This document shows, in pieces, positions 55,942 to 64,000 of a stretch of 64,000 nt of DNA (within the stretch, counting starts at the first letter, position 1; each line of letters begins with the position of its first letter). Origin of the DNA: Bog-532 sp963732345 (GTDB taxonomy: Bacteria; Actinomycetota; Actinomycetes; Streptosporangiales; Streptosporangiaceae); contig CAVSZI010000013.1 in assembly GCA_963732345.1 (NCBI GenBank), positions 186,001 through 250,000 of the forward strand, written 5' to 3'. The translations under genes were made by a program, and so were the position numbers. Under the pieces are notes generated by a model. That model was not told the origin of the DNA, did no database searches, and saw only the letters and a list, made by a program, of their open reading frames with translations.

Positions 55942-56100
55942 ATGTCAGCAAGCGAACTACGAGCCAGCCTCGGCCGACGCATCGACGCCGCCCACTTCCT
56001 AGGCGAACCCACCATCGTCACCAGCACCGGCGAACCAAGGGCGGTACTCATCTCATACTCCGACTGGTTGAGTACGCTAGAGCACACCAAAGAGCACTAG
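55942..56100 (+). CDS. Phd/YefM-like antitoxin, short and orphan
   Basis: The 52-residue protein MSASELRASLGRRIDAAHFL plus GEPTIVTSTGEPRAVLISYSDW matches the N-terminal DNA-binding part of Phd/YefM antitoxins. The usual length is about 80 residues, so the toxin-neutralising tail is short. No toxin gene follows; the next gene is an aldo-keto reductase. It may be a remnant of a toxin-antitoxin pair. Confidence 0.6.
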   Translation: MSASELRASLGRRIDAAHFLGEPTIVTSTGEPRAVLISYSDWLSTLEHTKEH

Positions 56101-56322
56101 AGACGCTTCTTCCGTCAACTGCGTTAACCCCCCCAGCTACCCGGCGTGGCAGTCTCCCGTCAGCCCGCACGCGCGCGTCTTGACGGGCCGTGGCATATCG
56201 TGACCGAGCCGGAGCGTCCGGCGGCCCGTATCGCAACCACAAGATCACCATAGGATGCTCGCCGGGCTGCCCCGGTGGAAGGGCAGTCAGCTAGGGCGAC
56301 TGGCAGTGGCAGACTCCTGTCC

Positions 56323-57390
56323 ATGACTTACGTTGCCGCTCGTGACCGGTATGAGCAGATGCCCTATCGCCGCTGCGGGCGCAGCGGCATCAAGCTGCCC
56401 GCAGTCTCCCTCGGCCTGTGGCAGAACTTCGGTGACGATCGCCCCCTGACGACACAGCGGGCCATCCTGCGCCGCGCCTTCGACCTCGGCGTGACGCACT
56501 TCGATCTCGCCAATAACTACGGAGGAGTAGCGCCTGCCGAGACTTTGCAGCAAGGAGACTACGGGCCGCCGTACGGCTCCGCGGAGATCAACTTTGGCCG
56601 GCTGATGCGGGAGGACTTCCGCCCGTACCGGGACGAACTGATCATTTCCACCAAGGCCGGGTACGACATGTGGCCCGGACCGTACGGCGACCACGGCTCA
56701 CGCAAGTACCTGCTGGCCAGCCTGGACCAGTCGCTCGGCCGGATGGGCCTGGACTACGTGGACATCTTCTACAGCCACCGGTTCGACCCGGAGACGCCGC
56801 TGGAGGAGACCATGGGCGCGCTGGACGCGGCGGTCCGGTCGGGCCGGGCGCTCTACGCCGGGATCTCTTCCTATTCAGCCGAACGGACCGCCGAAGCGGC
56901 TGCCATCATGAATCGGCTCGGTACCCCGCTCCTCATCCACCAGCCGTCCTACTCGATGCTGAACCGGTGGATCGAGGGCGGCCTGCTGGACACCCTCGAG
57001 CGTGAGGGCATCGGTTGCATCGCCTTCTCGCCGCTCGCGCAGGGCATGCTCACCGGGAAGTACCTCGGCGGCGTGCCCGCGGGCTCCCGGGCGGCCCAGC
57101 ACGGCTCGCTGACGTCCGACCAGCTCAGCGAGGAGACGCTGGGGCACGTCCGGGCCCTGGCCGAGATCGCCCGCCGGCGGGGGCAGACGCTGGCGCAGAT
57201 GGCGATCTCGTGGGCGCTGCGGGACAAGCGGGTCACTTCGGCGCTGATCGGCGCCAGCAGCGTGGCTCAGCTCGAGGAGAACCTGGCCGCCGCGCAGGAG
57301 ACCGAGTTCACCGACGAGGAACTGGCCGAGTTCGACCGCCACGCCGTGGACGCCGGGATCAACATCTGGGCCGCCTCCAGCGCCGGCTGA
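56323..57390 (+). CDS. Aldo/keto reductase (YghZ-like)
   Basis: The 355-residue protein has the AKR14/YghZ pattern: FDLANNYG (Asp and catalytic Tyr), ISTKAGYDMWPGPYGDHGSRK (Lys), DIFYSHRFDPETPLEE (His) and the NADPH site ALIGASSVAQLEEN. YghZ reduces L-glyceraldehyde 3-phosphate and methylglyoxal. A 14-residue insertion (GVAPAETLQQGDYG) follows NNYG, so the sequence PPYGSAE appears later than normal. No regulator is adjacent. Confidence 0.92.
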   Translation: MTYVAARDRYEQMPYRRCGRSGIKLPAVSLGLWQNFGDDRPLTTQRAILRRAFDLGVTHFDLANNYGGVAPAETLQQGDYGPPYGSAEINFGRLMREDFRPYRDELIISTKAGYDMWPGPYGDHGSRKYLLASLDQSLGRMGLDYVDIFYSHRFDPETPLEETMGALDAAVRSGRALYAGISSYSAERTAEAAAIMNRLGTPLLIHQPSYSMLNRWIEGGLLDTLEREGIGCIAFSPLAQGMLTGKYLGGVPAGSRAAQHGSLTSDQLSEETLGHVRALAEIARRRGQTLAQMAISWALRDKRVTSALIGASSVAQLEENLAAAQETEFTDEELAEFDRHAVDAGINIWAASSAG

Positions 57391-57555
57391 GCGGGCGCAC
57401 TGCGCTCGTTAATTCGTTTTGACCGTTTCAGGCGCTTCGGTTGAATGAAGCTCGCGGGCACCGAATCTCCTGGTCATGCGCCTCATGCCCGGCTTCGCAG
57501 GGTTGGCCGGGCGTGGGCGATAAAGATTTGATTTCCGCCGTCGGTCTTCGTATGG

Positions 57556-57577
57556 TTGAGTCACTCAACAGTTGAGT
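57556..57577. promoter_or_regulatory. TTGAGT inverted repeat, probable MarR operator
   Basis: TTGAGT-C-ACTCAA (57556-57568) is a perfect inverted repeat with a 1-bp centre and is followed by a third TTGAGT at 57572-57577. It lies about 105 bp upstream of the chosen MarR start, consistent with autoregulation. Confidence 0.6.
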
Positions 57578-57679
57578 ATGTCAAGGATTCGGGAACAAAC
57601 GGCAGCGGAAGCCGCAGCGGAGCGCGAGGGCGCAGGAATGTCAGACCCTCGTGCGAGGCTTCGGCCAGGAGGTGAATGC

Positions 57680-58195
57680 GTGCCAGACAGGTCACGCGAG
57701 GGCGATCTGAACATTTGCATCATGGACGCCTTCTCCGGGGTCGTGAAGCAAGCTGCCGCGTTCGCGCAGGGGCTTGCCCAGGGCTTCGGGCTGTCCGTCA
57801 GCGACCTCGTCGGCCTGCACAAGCTGCAGGAGCCGATGACTATGAAGGAAATGGGGCAGCGCATGCACTGTGACCCGTCCTTCGTGACCGTGGTGATCAA
57901 CGGCTTGGAGAAGCACGGCCTGGCCCGCAGGGAGACCAGCGAACGGGATCGGCGGATCAAGAACGTGGTCCTGACCGCGGAAGGTGTCTCGATACGGGAA
58001 CGGCTGGAGAAGGAGCTTGCGATCCGGTTGCCGTGGGCGAACGCCCTCGACACCAGCGAGCGGGAGTGCCTGCTGACGATCCTGCGGAAGATGATCGCCG
58101 CGGCTGATGCAGCCAGCGCCGCCCCCTCGGCAGAATCGTGGCCCGTCATCGCCGACGAGCCCGCGACGACGGGAGGCGATCCTGCCGCTAACTGA
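57680..58195 (+). CDS. MarR-family transcriptional regulator
   Basis: I chose GTG 57680 because AGGAGGT lies exactly 6 nt upstream; the frame continues to a TTG at 57572 that overlaps the operator. The 171-residue protein has the MarR winged helix: LHKLQEPMTMKEMGQRMHCDPSFVTVVINGLEKHGLARRE, and the wing RDRRIKNVVLTAEG. It probably controls the DHA2 exporter 235 bp downstream. Confidence 0.9.
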   Translation: MPDRSREGDLNICIMDAFSGVVKQAAAFAQGLAQGFGLSVSDLVGLHKLQEPMTMKEMGQRMHCDPSFVTVVINGLEKHGLARRETSERDRRIKNVVLTAEGVSIRERLEKELAIRLPWANALDTSERECLLTILRKMIAAADAASAAPSAESWPVIADEPATTGGDPAAN

Positions 58196-58430
58196 TAAGG
58201 GCGGAAATATCTGCTGCCGACCGGCTCTTTAGGCCAGCAGAGACCTGCAGGTTCCGCTCCCGCTCAAGCACCAACTGAACGCCGCGGATGTCACAGATGA
58301 CGGCCCTGCAGCGTCAATAAATCGGGGATTTCGCTTCGGATGCGCCACCGGACCGGGCACGCCGTGCCACGGCCTCAGTGCGCCGCGCCCTTGAACAAGA
58401 CTGATGCGTCCTCACGCAAGGGAGAATGAC

Positions 58431-60101
58431 TTGTCCGCCACCTCACGCGACACCGGGCGCGAGGCTCCAATGGCAGGCTCGCCGCTCGGCGAACCGGCTC
58501 CGAGCCTAGCCGTCGAGGCAGTCGAGGAAAACGTTAGGACCCGGGAAGCCCCGGGCGAAGCCGCGGCCGCCACGGACCAGCAGCCACGGCACCTGGGCCT
58601 GGCCCTGGCCGTCATTGCGACCGCGCAGCTCATGGTGGTGCTCGACGCGACCATCGTGAACGTGGCGCTGCCGCACATCCAGCACGCGCTCGGCTTCTCC
58701 GGCAGCAACCTGGAGTGGGTCGTCAACGCCTACGCGCTCGCGTTCGGCGGGCTGCTGCTGCTCGGCGGCCGGACCGGCGACCTGCTGGGCCGCCGCCGGG
58801 TCTTCATCGCCGGCATCCTGCTGTTCTCGGTCGCCTCGCTGGTCGGAGGCTTTGCCACCAGCCAGCTCTGGCTGCTCACCGCGCGGGTGGTGCAGGGGAT
58901 CGGTGGAGCCTTCGCCGCCCCGACCGCACTTTCGCTGGTCGCCGTCACCTTCCCGGAAGGGCGGCCGCGTAACCGGGCCATGGGTGTCTACGCGGGAATG
59001 AGCGTGGCGGGCGGCGCGGTCGGCCTGATCCTGGGCGGCCTGCTCGTCGACTTCGCGTCCTGGCGCTGGGTGCTGTTCGTGAATGTCCCCATCGGTCTGC
59101 TGGTCGCGCTCGCCGCGCCGCGCGTGCTCGGTGAGTCGCAGCGCCAGCGCGGGCGGTTCGATCTGCCCGGCGCGATCACGGCCACCGGCGGCCTCACCCT
59201 GCTTGTCTACGGCCTGTCCAGCGCCGCGACCAGCGTGAACGGCGTCTCGCACTGGGGTGACACGAAGGTGGTCGTCTCCCTGGTCGCCTCCGCGGTGCTG
59301 CTGGTCGCGTTCGGGATCATCGAACTGCGCAGCAAGCACGCGCTGCTGCCCATCCGGGTGCTGCAAAACCGGAACCGGGCGGGCGCATACCTGATCATGC
59401 TGTGCGTCGGCACCGCGATATTCGGCATCTTCTTCTTCCTCACGATCTTCGTGCAGACCGTGTGGGGGTACAGCCCGCTGAAATCGGGCGTGGCCTACCT
59501 GCCGATGGTCAGCATGATCATGGTGGGGTCCGTTCTCGCGTCGCAGCTGGTGGCGCGCATCGGTGCCCGTCCACTCATGCTGACCGGTTCACTGACGACT
59601 GCCGGCGGGATGTTCTGGCTGTCGCGGATCAACGAGCACAGCACCTACGTCAGCGGCTTGCTCGGCCCGATGCTGGTCACCGCGCTCGGCATGGGACTGC
59701 TGTTCGTGCCCATCTCGCTGGTCGCGCTCCACAAGGTCCCCAACAACGACAGCGGCGTCGCCTCCAGCCTGGTCAACACCGGGCAGCAGATCGGCGGCTC
59801 GATCGGGCTGGCCCTGCTCGGGACCGTCGCGTGGAGCGCGGTGTCCAACAGTGTCAGGAGCCAGACAGCGGCGGCCACGGCGGCGGCCGCGAAGGCCGGA
59901 GCGGCCGCGCATCCGCTGACGCACGCCCAGGCGGCGGCGCTCCAGACATCCATCTACAACCACGCCCTGACGGTCGGATTCTCACGCGGGTTCCTGGTTT
60001 CGGCAGGAATTGCTCTGCTCGCCTTCGTGGTCACCGTGATTACGATCCGGGTCAAGCGCGAGGACCTGGCCGGCGTCAATCCCATGACCGTCGGTGGATA
60101 A
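58431..60101 (+). CDS. DHA2-family MFS drug exporter, second copy
   Basis: The protein has about 556 residues. TTG 58431 is preferred because AAGGGAG is 6 nt upstream; ATG 58404 adds nine residues. A soluble N-terminus of about 55 residues precedes 14 helices with LDATIVNVALPHIQ, EWVVNAYALAFGGLLLLGGRTGDLLGRRR and PNNDSGVASSLVNTGQQIG, all DHA2 motifs. It is different from the exporter at 1355, sharing family motifs only. MarR context suggests drug-induced expression. Confidence 0.92.
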   Translation: MSATSRDTGREAPMAGSPLGEPAPSLAVEAVEENVRTREAPGEAAAATDQQPRHLGLALAVIATAQLMVVLDATIVNVALPHIQHALGFSGSNLEWVVNAYALAFGGLLLLGGRTGDLLGRRRVFIAGILLFSVASLVGGFATSQLWLLTARVVQGIGGAFAAPTALSLVAVTFPEGRPRNRAMGVYAGMSVAGGAVGLILGGLLVDFASWRWVLFVNVPIGLLVALAAPRVLGESQRQRGRFDLPGAITATGGLTLLVYGLSSAATSVNGVSHWGDTKVVVSLVASAVLLVAFGIIELRSKHALLPIRVLQNRNRAGAYLIMLCVGTAIFGIFFFLTIFVQTVWGYSPLKSGVAYLPMVSMIMVGSVLASQLVARIGARPLMLTGSLTTAGGMFWLSRINEHSTYVSGLLGPMLVTALGMGLLFVPISLVALHKVPNNDSGVASSLVNTGQQIGGSIGLALLGTVAWSAVSNSVRSQTAAATAAAAKAGAAAHPLTHAQAAALQTSIYNHALTVGFSRGFLVSAGIALLAFVVTVITIRVKREDLAGVNPMTVGG

Positions 60102-60340
60102 ACGCACCAGCGCTTAAGGCAGCCGCGCACACGTCCGAACGGACCGCGATCACAGCGGCAAGGAGGGGAGGTTCCCGTGGAGGGAGCTTCCCCTCCCGCG
60201 CGCCTGGAGCCCAGGGCAGGGCTCGGGGTTGCCGGGGACAGGCCGATGGTGGGGACGTGGGAGAAGGTGGTCTCAGCCGGCGGGCCGCCGTCCCTCGCAG
60301 AGGGGCACGATCAGCGCTGCCGGCTCACCCCATCCAGCTC

Positions 60341-61018
60341 TCAGTCAGCCGGCTGCCGCCGCAGGCGAACCCGCCGGCCAGCGATCACGCCCGCCGCGAG
60401 CACGGCCAAGGCCGCCAGGCCGGCCGCGACATACCGAAGCAGAGACCCGCTGGCCGGGCCGCCGGGCCGAGGTGCCGGCGCGGTTACGGCAGCAGACAAC
60501 CGGTCGAGGTGGGCCGCGCAGACGATCGGCCTTTGGCTGCCTTCCGACGCCGCGCAGGCGACAGCCGCCAGCCGCAGTAGCTGGGCCGGTGTTCGGGTAA
60601 CTCGCGCGACGACGTGGAAAGTCTCCGACCTGCCCGCCGGGATACTGGCGGGCCACGCGACCTGCCCGGCGGTCGCCACGCCATGGGGGCTGGCCGAGAG
60701 AAACTCCAGGCCCGCGGACAAGCTCTGCGTGATCTTGAGGTGCGGCGCGGCGGCAGGGCCGCTGTCCCGGACATTCACCACATAGGTGAGCCGGTCCCCC
60801 GTTTTCGCAGCCGTCTGGCCATCGCTGACGGTGATACTGAGCCCGGGCACCGTGGGCGACGGGACGGACGGTGCCGGGCGCGGCGTCCCGGCGCTGGCTG
60901 GCGCCGTTGCCGCCGCCGTCACACCTGAGCCAGAGAACAGTGCGAAGAGCGTGGCGATCAGTCCAGCCACCAGAGCCACGCTGGTCCGGGTGCTCCTGGC
61001 CCGCCCCGAGTTCCTCAC
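60341..61018 (-). CDS. DUF11-domain membrane-anchored surface protein
   Basis: From GTG 61018 (GGAGAGG upstream) the protein has 225 residues: N-terminal signal segment SVALVAGLIATLFALF, a Pro-rich linker, one DUF11 repeat (LSITVSDGQTAAKTGDRLTY to FHVVARV), two Cys, and a C-terminal transmembrane helix with RRVRLRRQ tail. DUF11 is an immunoglobulin-like extracellular fold found in surface proteins. There is no LPXTG motif. ATG 61048 is an alternative start. Confidence 0.8.
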   Translation of the reverse strand: MRNSGRARSTRTSVALVAGLIATLFALFSGSGVTAAATAPASAGTPRPAPSVPSPTVPGLSITVSDGQTAAKTGDRLTYVVNVRDSGPAAAPHLKITQSLSAGLEFLSASPHGVATAGQVAWPASIPAGRSETFHVVARVTRTPAQLLRLAAVACAASEGSQRPIVCAAHLDRLSAAVTAPAPRPGGPASGSLLRYVAAGLAALAVLAAGVIAGRRVRLRRQPAD

Positions 61019-61143
61019 CAGTGACCCGCCTCTCCAGGAGGTAACCATTGGTATCGGTCTCATTACTGAGAGTCTCGGATGATCGTACCGGGTCAGACCG
61101 TCCAGTCAGCCAGGGGCTGACTGGACGGGCGTCAAAATCGGCG

Positions 61144-63804
61144 CTAACCGGTGAGGCGGATGCGGACGTCGGCGGCGACGGCGCCGTGCTCGCGGACGAA
61201 TACGGGGTTGAGGTCGAGCTCGGTGATCTCGGGGATGTCTTCGACCATGTTGCTGACCCGGTGCAGCAGTTCGGCGAAGGCGGCCACGTCCAGCGGCGGG
61301 GTCTGGCGGTAGCCGGTGAGCAGCCGGTAGGACCGCAGTGAGCGGAGCATCTCATCCACGTCGGTGTTGCTGAGCGGGGTGATGCGCACCGCCACGTCGC
61401 CGACGACCTCGACTGTGGTGCCGCCGAGGCCGGCGAGGACCAGGGGGCCGAAGGCCGGGTCGTGGCTCACGCCGACGATCATTTCCACGCCGTCGCGTAT
61501 CTGCTCTTGGACGAGGAATTCCCCGGCGTCCTCGGCGATGCCGGCTTCGGCCAGGGTGGCGCGGATCGCGGTGACCGCGTCGGCGGCCGCTTTCGGGCTG
61601 TCGATGCCGAGGGCGACGCCGCCGACGTCGCTCTTGTGGATGGCCGCGGCGATCTTGACCGCGACCGGCCCGCCGAGTTCGGCCTGGGCGGCCGCGGCCT
61701 CGGCCGGGGTGCGGACCAGACGGGACCGGGCCGTGGGGATGCCGTAGGCGGCGAGGAGCTCTGCGGCCGCCCCGGCGTCGGCCCAGCCGCCGCCGGGCTG
61801 GCCGGCCAGGACCTTGTTCGCCGCCGCCCGGCCGCGGCCCGGGTCGATGCCGGGGGGTGTCACGACGTGGCCCGCGGGCCGCGCCCGCCATTCCGCCCAC
61901 CGCGCGATCTGCCCGAGCGGGGCAGCGGCCTGCTCGGGGTAGGTGAAGGTGGGGATGCCGGCCTCGGCCAGGCTGGCCGGAGGCGGCCCGTCGGTCATGA
62001 AGACCGCGAGGACGGGCTTGGCCGGCAGGTCCGCGGCCGCGGAGGCGATCTCGCGCGCGGCGTCCTCGGCGCGGGTGAGGAACGGCGGGATGAACACCGC
62101 GATGATCGCGTCGATCTCCTCGGCCGCGCCGAGCAGGCGCAGCAACCGGCCGTACTGTTCGGCGCTGGCGCTGGCGACCATATCGACCGGATTGCCGGTG
62201 GCGGCCTCGGGTGGCAGGCCGGCGCGCAGCGCCGCCTGGGTGCCGTCCGATAGTTCCGGCACCAACAGCCCGGCTGCCTCGCAGGCGTCGGCGACCAGGA
62301 TGCCGGGGCCGCCGCCGTTCGTCAGCACCGCGACCCGCCGTCCCGCAGGTACAGGCTGAGCGGACAGCACCGCGGCGACATCGAACATGTCTTTCAGGGT
62401 GCCGGCCCGGATCACTCCGGCCTGGTGGAACAGCGCCTCGACCGCCACCTCGCCGGCCGCCATCGCGGCGGTGTGGGAGGACGCCGCCCGGCGCCCGGCA
62501 CTGGTGCGGCCGGCCTTCACCACCACGATGGGCTTGTGCCGGGAGATGCGCCGGGCGGTCCGGGCGAACCGGCGGGGGTCGGGCACCGATTCCAGGTAGG
62601 CCAGAATGAGGTCGGTGGCGGGGTCCTCATCCCAGTACAGCAGCAGGTCGTTGGGTGTCAGGTCGGCGGTGTTGCCGACCGAGACGAAGCCGCTGACCCC
62701 GAGCGAAGGACCGGTGAGCAGGGTGAGCGCGGCCAGCCCGAGCCCGCCGGACTGGGTCACGAACGCCAGGCGCCCCGGCGGGGGGAAGTCGAGGCTGAAC
62801 GTGGCGTTGAACCGCGGATCGGGGCCGCCGTTGAGCAGCCCCATGCAGTTGGGCCCGATGAGCCGCACCCCGGCGACCCGGGCGCGGCGGCGCAGCTCAT
62901 CCTGCAGGGCCCGGCCGTCGCCGCCGACCTCGGCGAACCCGGCCGAGATCACGCACACCGCGCGGACCCCCAGGCGGCCGGCCTGGTCGATGACCCCGGC
63001 CACCAGCGGCGCGGGCACCGCCGCCACCACCAGGTCCGGCGGCTCGGGGCAGGAGGCCAGGTCCGGGTAGGCGGTCACGCCCTGGATGACCTGGTGGCGG
63101 GGGTTGACCGGGTACACCGGCCCAGTGAATCCGCTGGCGAGCAGGTTGGCCAGCAGCAGCCCGCCGATGCTGGCGGGCTCGCTGCTGGCCCCCACCAGGG
63201 CGATGGAACCAGGGCACAGGAACGGCGCGACCGCGGCCCGGGCCGCAGCGCGCTGGCCGGCCAGCACCGCATCAAGATAGGCATCGGTTTCCTGCACGGC
63301 GAAGCTGGCGTGCACGCTCGCCGCCGTCACCTGCTCCGCATACTCCAGGCCAAGCTCCTCCAGCAGGCCCAGCATCGCCGCATCGCTCCTGGGCACGTCG
63401 CCGGCCAGCCGGCGGATCCCGGCGTGCCGGGCGGCCTCAGCCAGCCCGCGCACCAGCAAAGCGCCCAGCCCGGCGCGGCGCCAGGAGGCATCGACGAAGA
63501 CCAGGAACCCGGCCGTCTCCCCGGCCATGCGGTCATACCGCGCCACCCCCACCACCCGCCCCGGCGAGCCGGCCGGGGCGGTGGCCACCACCCCCGCCGC
63601 ATGGCCAGGCCGCGGGATGGCCACCTCACCCGGGCGGTCGGGCGGCAGATGAGCCAGGCCGGTGAACCGGTGCCGGGCGGGAGCATCCAGGCGGCGCCAC
63701 AGCGCCCGGACCCCCGCCGCATCCCCAGCGCGCAGCGGGCGAACCGCAACCACCCTGCCGTCCCGCAGCGTCTCCTCCGAACCCGGGACAGCGCCGGCGG
63801 TCAC
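61144..63804 (-). CDS. GNAT acetyltransferase fused to acyl-CoA synthetase (ADP-forming)
   Basis: The 886-residue protein starts with a GNAT domain (residues about 17-170, SWRRAGLGALLVRGLAEAA), followed by CoA-binding Rossmann domain (FLCPGSIALVGASSEPASIG), ligase-CoA domains with the phospho-His in SSHTAAMAAG (about 445) and an ATP-grasp domain (AAELLAAYGIPTARSRLV to LDLNPVFV). Pat-type enzymes of this design acetylate metabolic enzymes such as acetyl-CoA synthetase, in some cases with the ADP-forming part as regulatory domain. Here the phospho-His is kept, so catalysis by the synthetase part is possible. It has no operon partner in the window. Confidence 0.9.
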   Translation of the reverse strand: MTAGAVPGSEETLRDGRVVAVRPLRAGDAAGVRALWRRLDAPARHRFTGLAHLPPDRPGEVAIPRPGHAAGVVATAPAGSPGRVVGVARYDRMAGETAGFLVFVDASWRRAGLGALLVRGLAEAARHAGIRRLAGDVPRSDAAMLGLLEELGLEYAEQVTAASVHASFAVQETDAYLDAVLAGQRAAARAAVAPFLCPGSIALVGASSEPASIGGLLLANLLASGFTGPVYPVNPRHQVIQGVTAYPDLASCPEPPDLVVAAVPAPLVAGVIDQAGRLGVRAVCVISAGFAEVGGDGRALQDELRRRARVAGVRLIGPNCMGLLNGGPDPRFNATFSLDFPPPGRLAFVTQSGGLGLAALTLLTGPSLGVSGFVSVGNTADLTPNDLLLYWDEDPATDLILAYLESVPDPRRFARTARRISRHKPIVVVKAGRTSAGRRAASSHTAAMAAGEVAVEALFHQAGVIRAGTLKDMFDVAAVLSAQPVPAGRRVAVLTNGGGPGILVADACEAAGLLVPELSDGTQAALRAGLPPEAATGNPVDMVASASAEQYGRLLRLLGAAEEIDAIIAVFIPPFLTRAEDAAREIASAAADLPAKPVLAVFMTDGPPPASLAEAGIPTFTYPEQAAAPLGQIARWAEWRARPAGHVVTPPGIDPGRGRAAANKVLAGQPGGGWADAGAAAELLAAYGIPTARSRLVRTPAEAAAAQAELGGPVAVKIAAAIHKSDVGGVALGIDSPKAAADAVTAIRATLAEAGIAEDAGEFLVQEQIRDGVEMIVGVSHDPAFGPLVLAGLGGTTVEVVGDVAVRITPLSNTDVDEMLRSLRSYRLLTGYRQTPPLDVAAFAELLHRVSNMVEDIPEITELDLNPVFVREHGAVAADVRIRLTG

Positions 63805-64000
63805 AGCCGGCCCCGGGGCCGCTCGCGACCCGTTGGCCCATTGAACGACCGGGGTTTGGTCGGCTCCATCGTCACCTTCATTGCGCTGCAGTGCCGGGCA
63901 GGTGGCGGCGTGCGGTGATCACCTCTGCACGACATACCTTGCCTTGGGAATCTGCGGCCGTCGGCGCAGCGCGGGAAACAGCGGGCCGGGACCGGGCTGG

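Noticed and set aside
62425..63918. Long plus-strand open frame (497 codons)
   Set aside because: Antisense shadow of the GNAT/synthetase gene; Gly/Arg/Pro-rich, no domains, produced by high third-position GC.

Overview
This 64 kb window has very high GC content, strong third-position GC bias and frequent GTG/TTG starts, and it carries typical actinobacterial gene sets: a cvn conservon, DUF742, DUF1707, a tricorn protease and a mycothiol-dependent isomerase-like protein. It is most likely chromosomal DNA of a filamentous actinomycete, with Streptosporangiales or Streptomyces-like lineages as the best guess. I see no ribosomal operon, replication origin, CRISPR array or prophage. There is no core biosynthetic cluster gene. 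One tRNA with a CAT anticodon is present at about 9.5 kb.

Layout. 0-9 kb: end of an M24 peptidase; a divergent HxlR regulator/DHA2 drug exporter pair with a perfect inverted repeat between them; a K+ channel with a DUF1345-like membrane protein; a short UvrA paralogue; an AraC/VOC pair; a choloylglycine-type hydrolase. 9.4-14.7 kb: the tRNA and a complete conservon (sensor kinase, roadblock, DUF742, GTPase). 14.7-16 kb: a long gene-poor stretch. 16-25.5 kb: an orphan NMT1-like lipoprotein, acyl-CoA dehydrogenase, zinc ribbon/FHA protein, PAP2-family membrane protein, MFS exporter, an AAA+ ATPase paired with a TPR membrane protein, a VOC protein and a small membrane protein. 25.7-30.9 kb: an IS200/IS605-type TnpB element inside the start of an HhH-GPD DNA repair gene, a YbjQ-like gene split by an in-frame amber codon, DUF1810, a DinB/MDMPI-type protein and an FMN alpha-hydroxyacid oxidase. 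30.9-38.6 kb: a tricorn protease with a very acidic insert, then a two-component system and an ABC-2 transporter with an operator-like palindrome upstream. 38.9-48.8 kb: gamma-glutamyltransferase, several lipoproteins, a DUF885 peptidase, two DUF1707 proteins, a second DnaN-type sliding clamp, a dienelactone hydrolase/DUF6295 pair and an EF-Tu-like barrel protein.

48.8-56.1 kb is the clearest accessory region. It holds a family of small secreted or lipoprotein genes on the minus strand with similar signal peptides and ribosome binding sites, several of them broken. Interspersed are a second TnpB element, which interrupts an SRPBCC gene, and two tandem IS5-like insertion sequences, the second of which abuts a truncated member of the lipoprotein family. 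56.3-64 kb returns to ordinary chromosome: an aldo-keto reductase, a MarR regulator followed by a DHA2 exporter, a DUF11 surface protein and a GNAT/acyl-CoA synthetase (ADP-forming) fusion.

The most informative results are reconstructions made directly from the sequence. Both TnpB elements sit between TGAC repeats, and joining the flanks at that repeat restores an uninterrupted reading frame in each case. The YbjQ-like gene continues in frame across one TAG codon. The lipoprotein island shows a frameshift, an internal deletion and an IS truncation in different paralogues.
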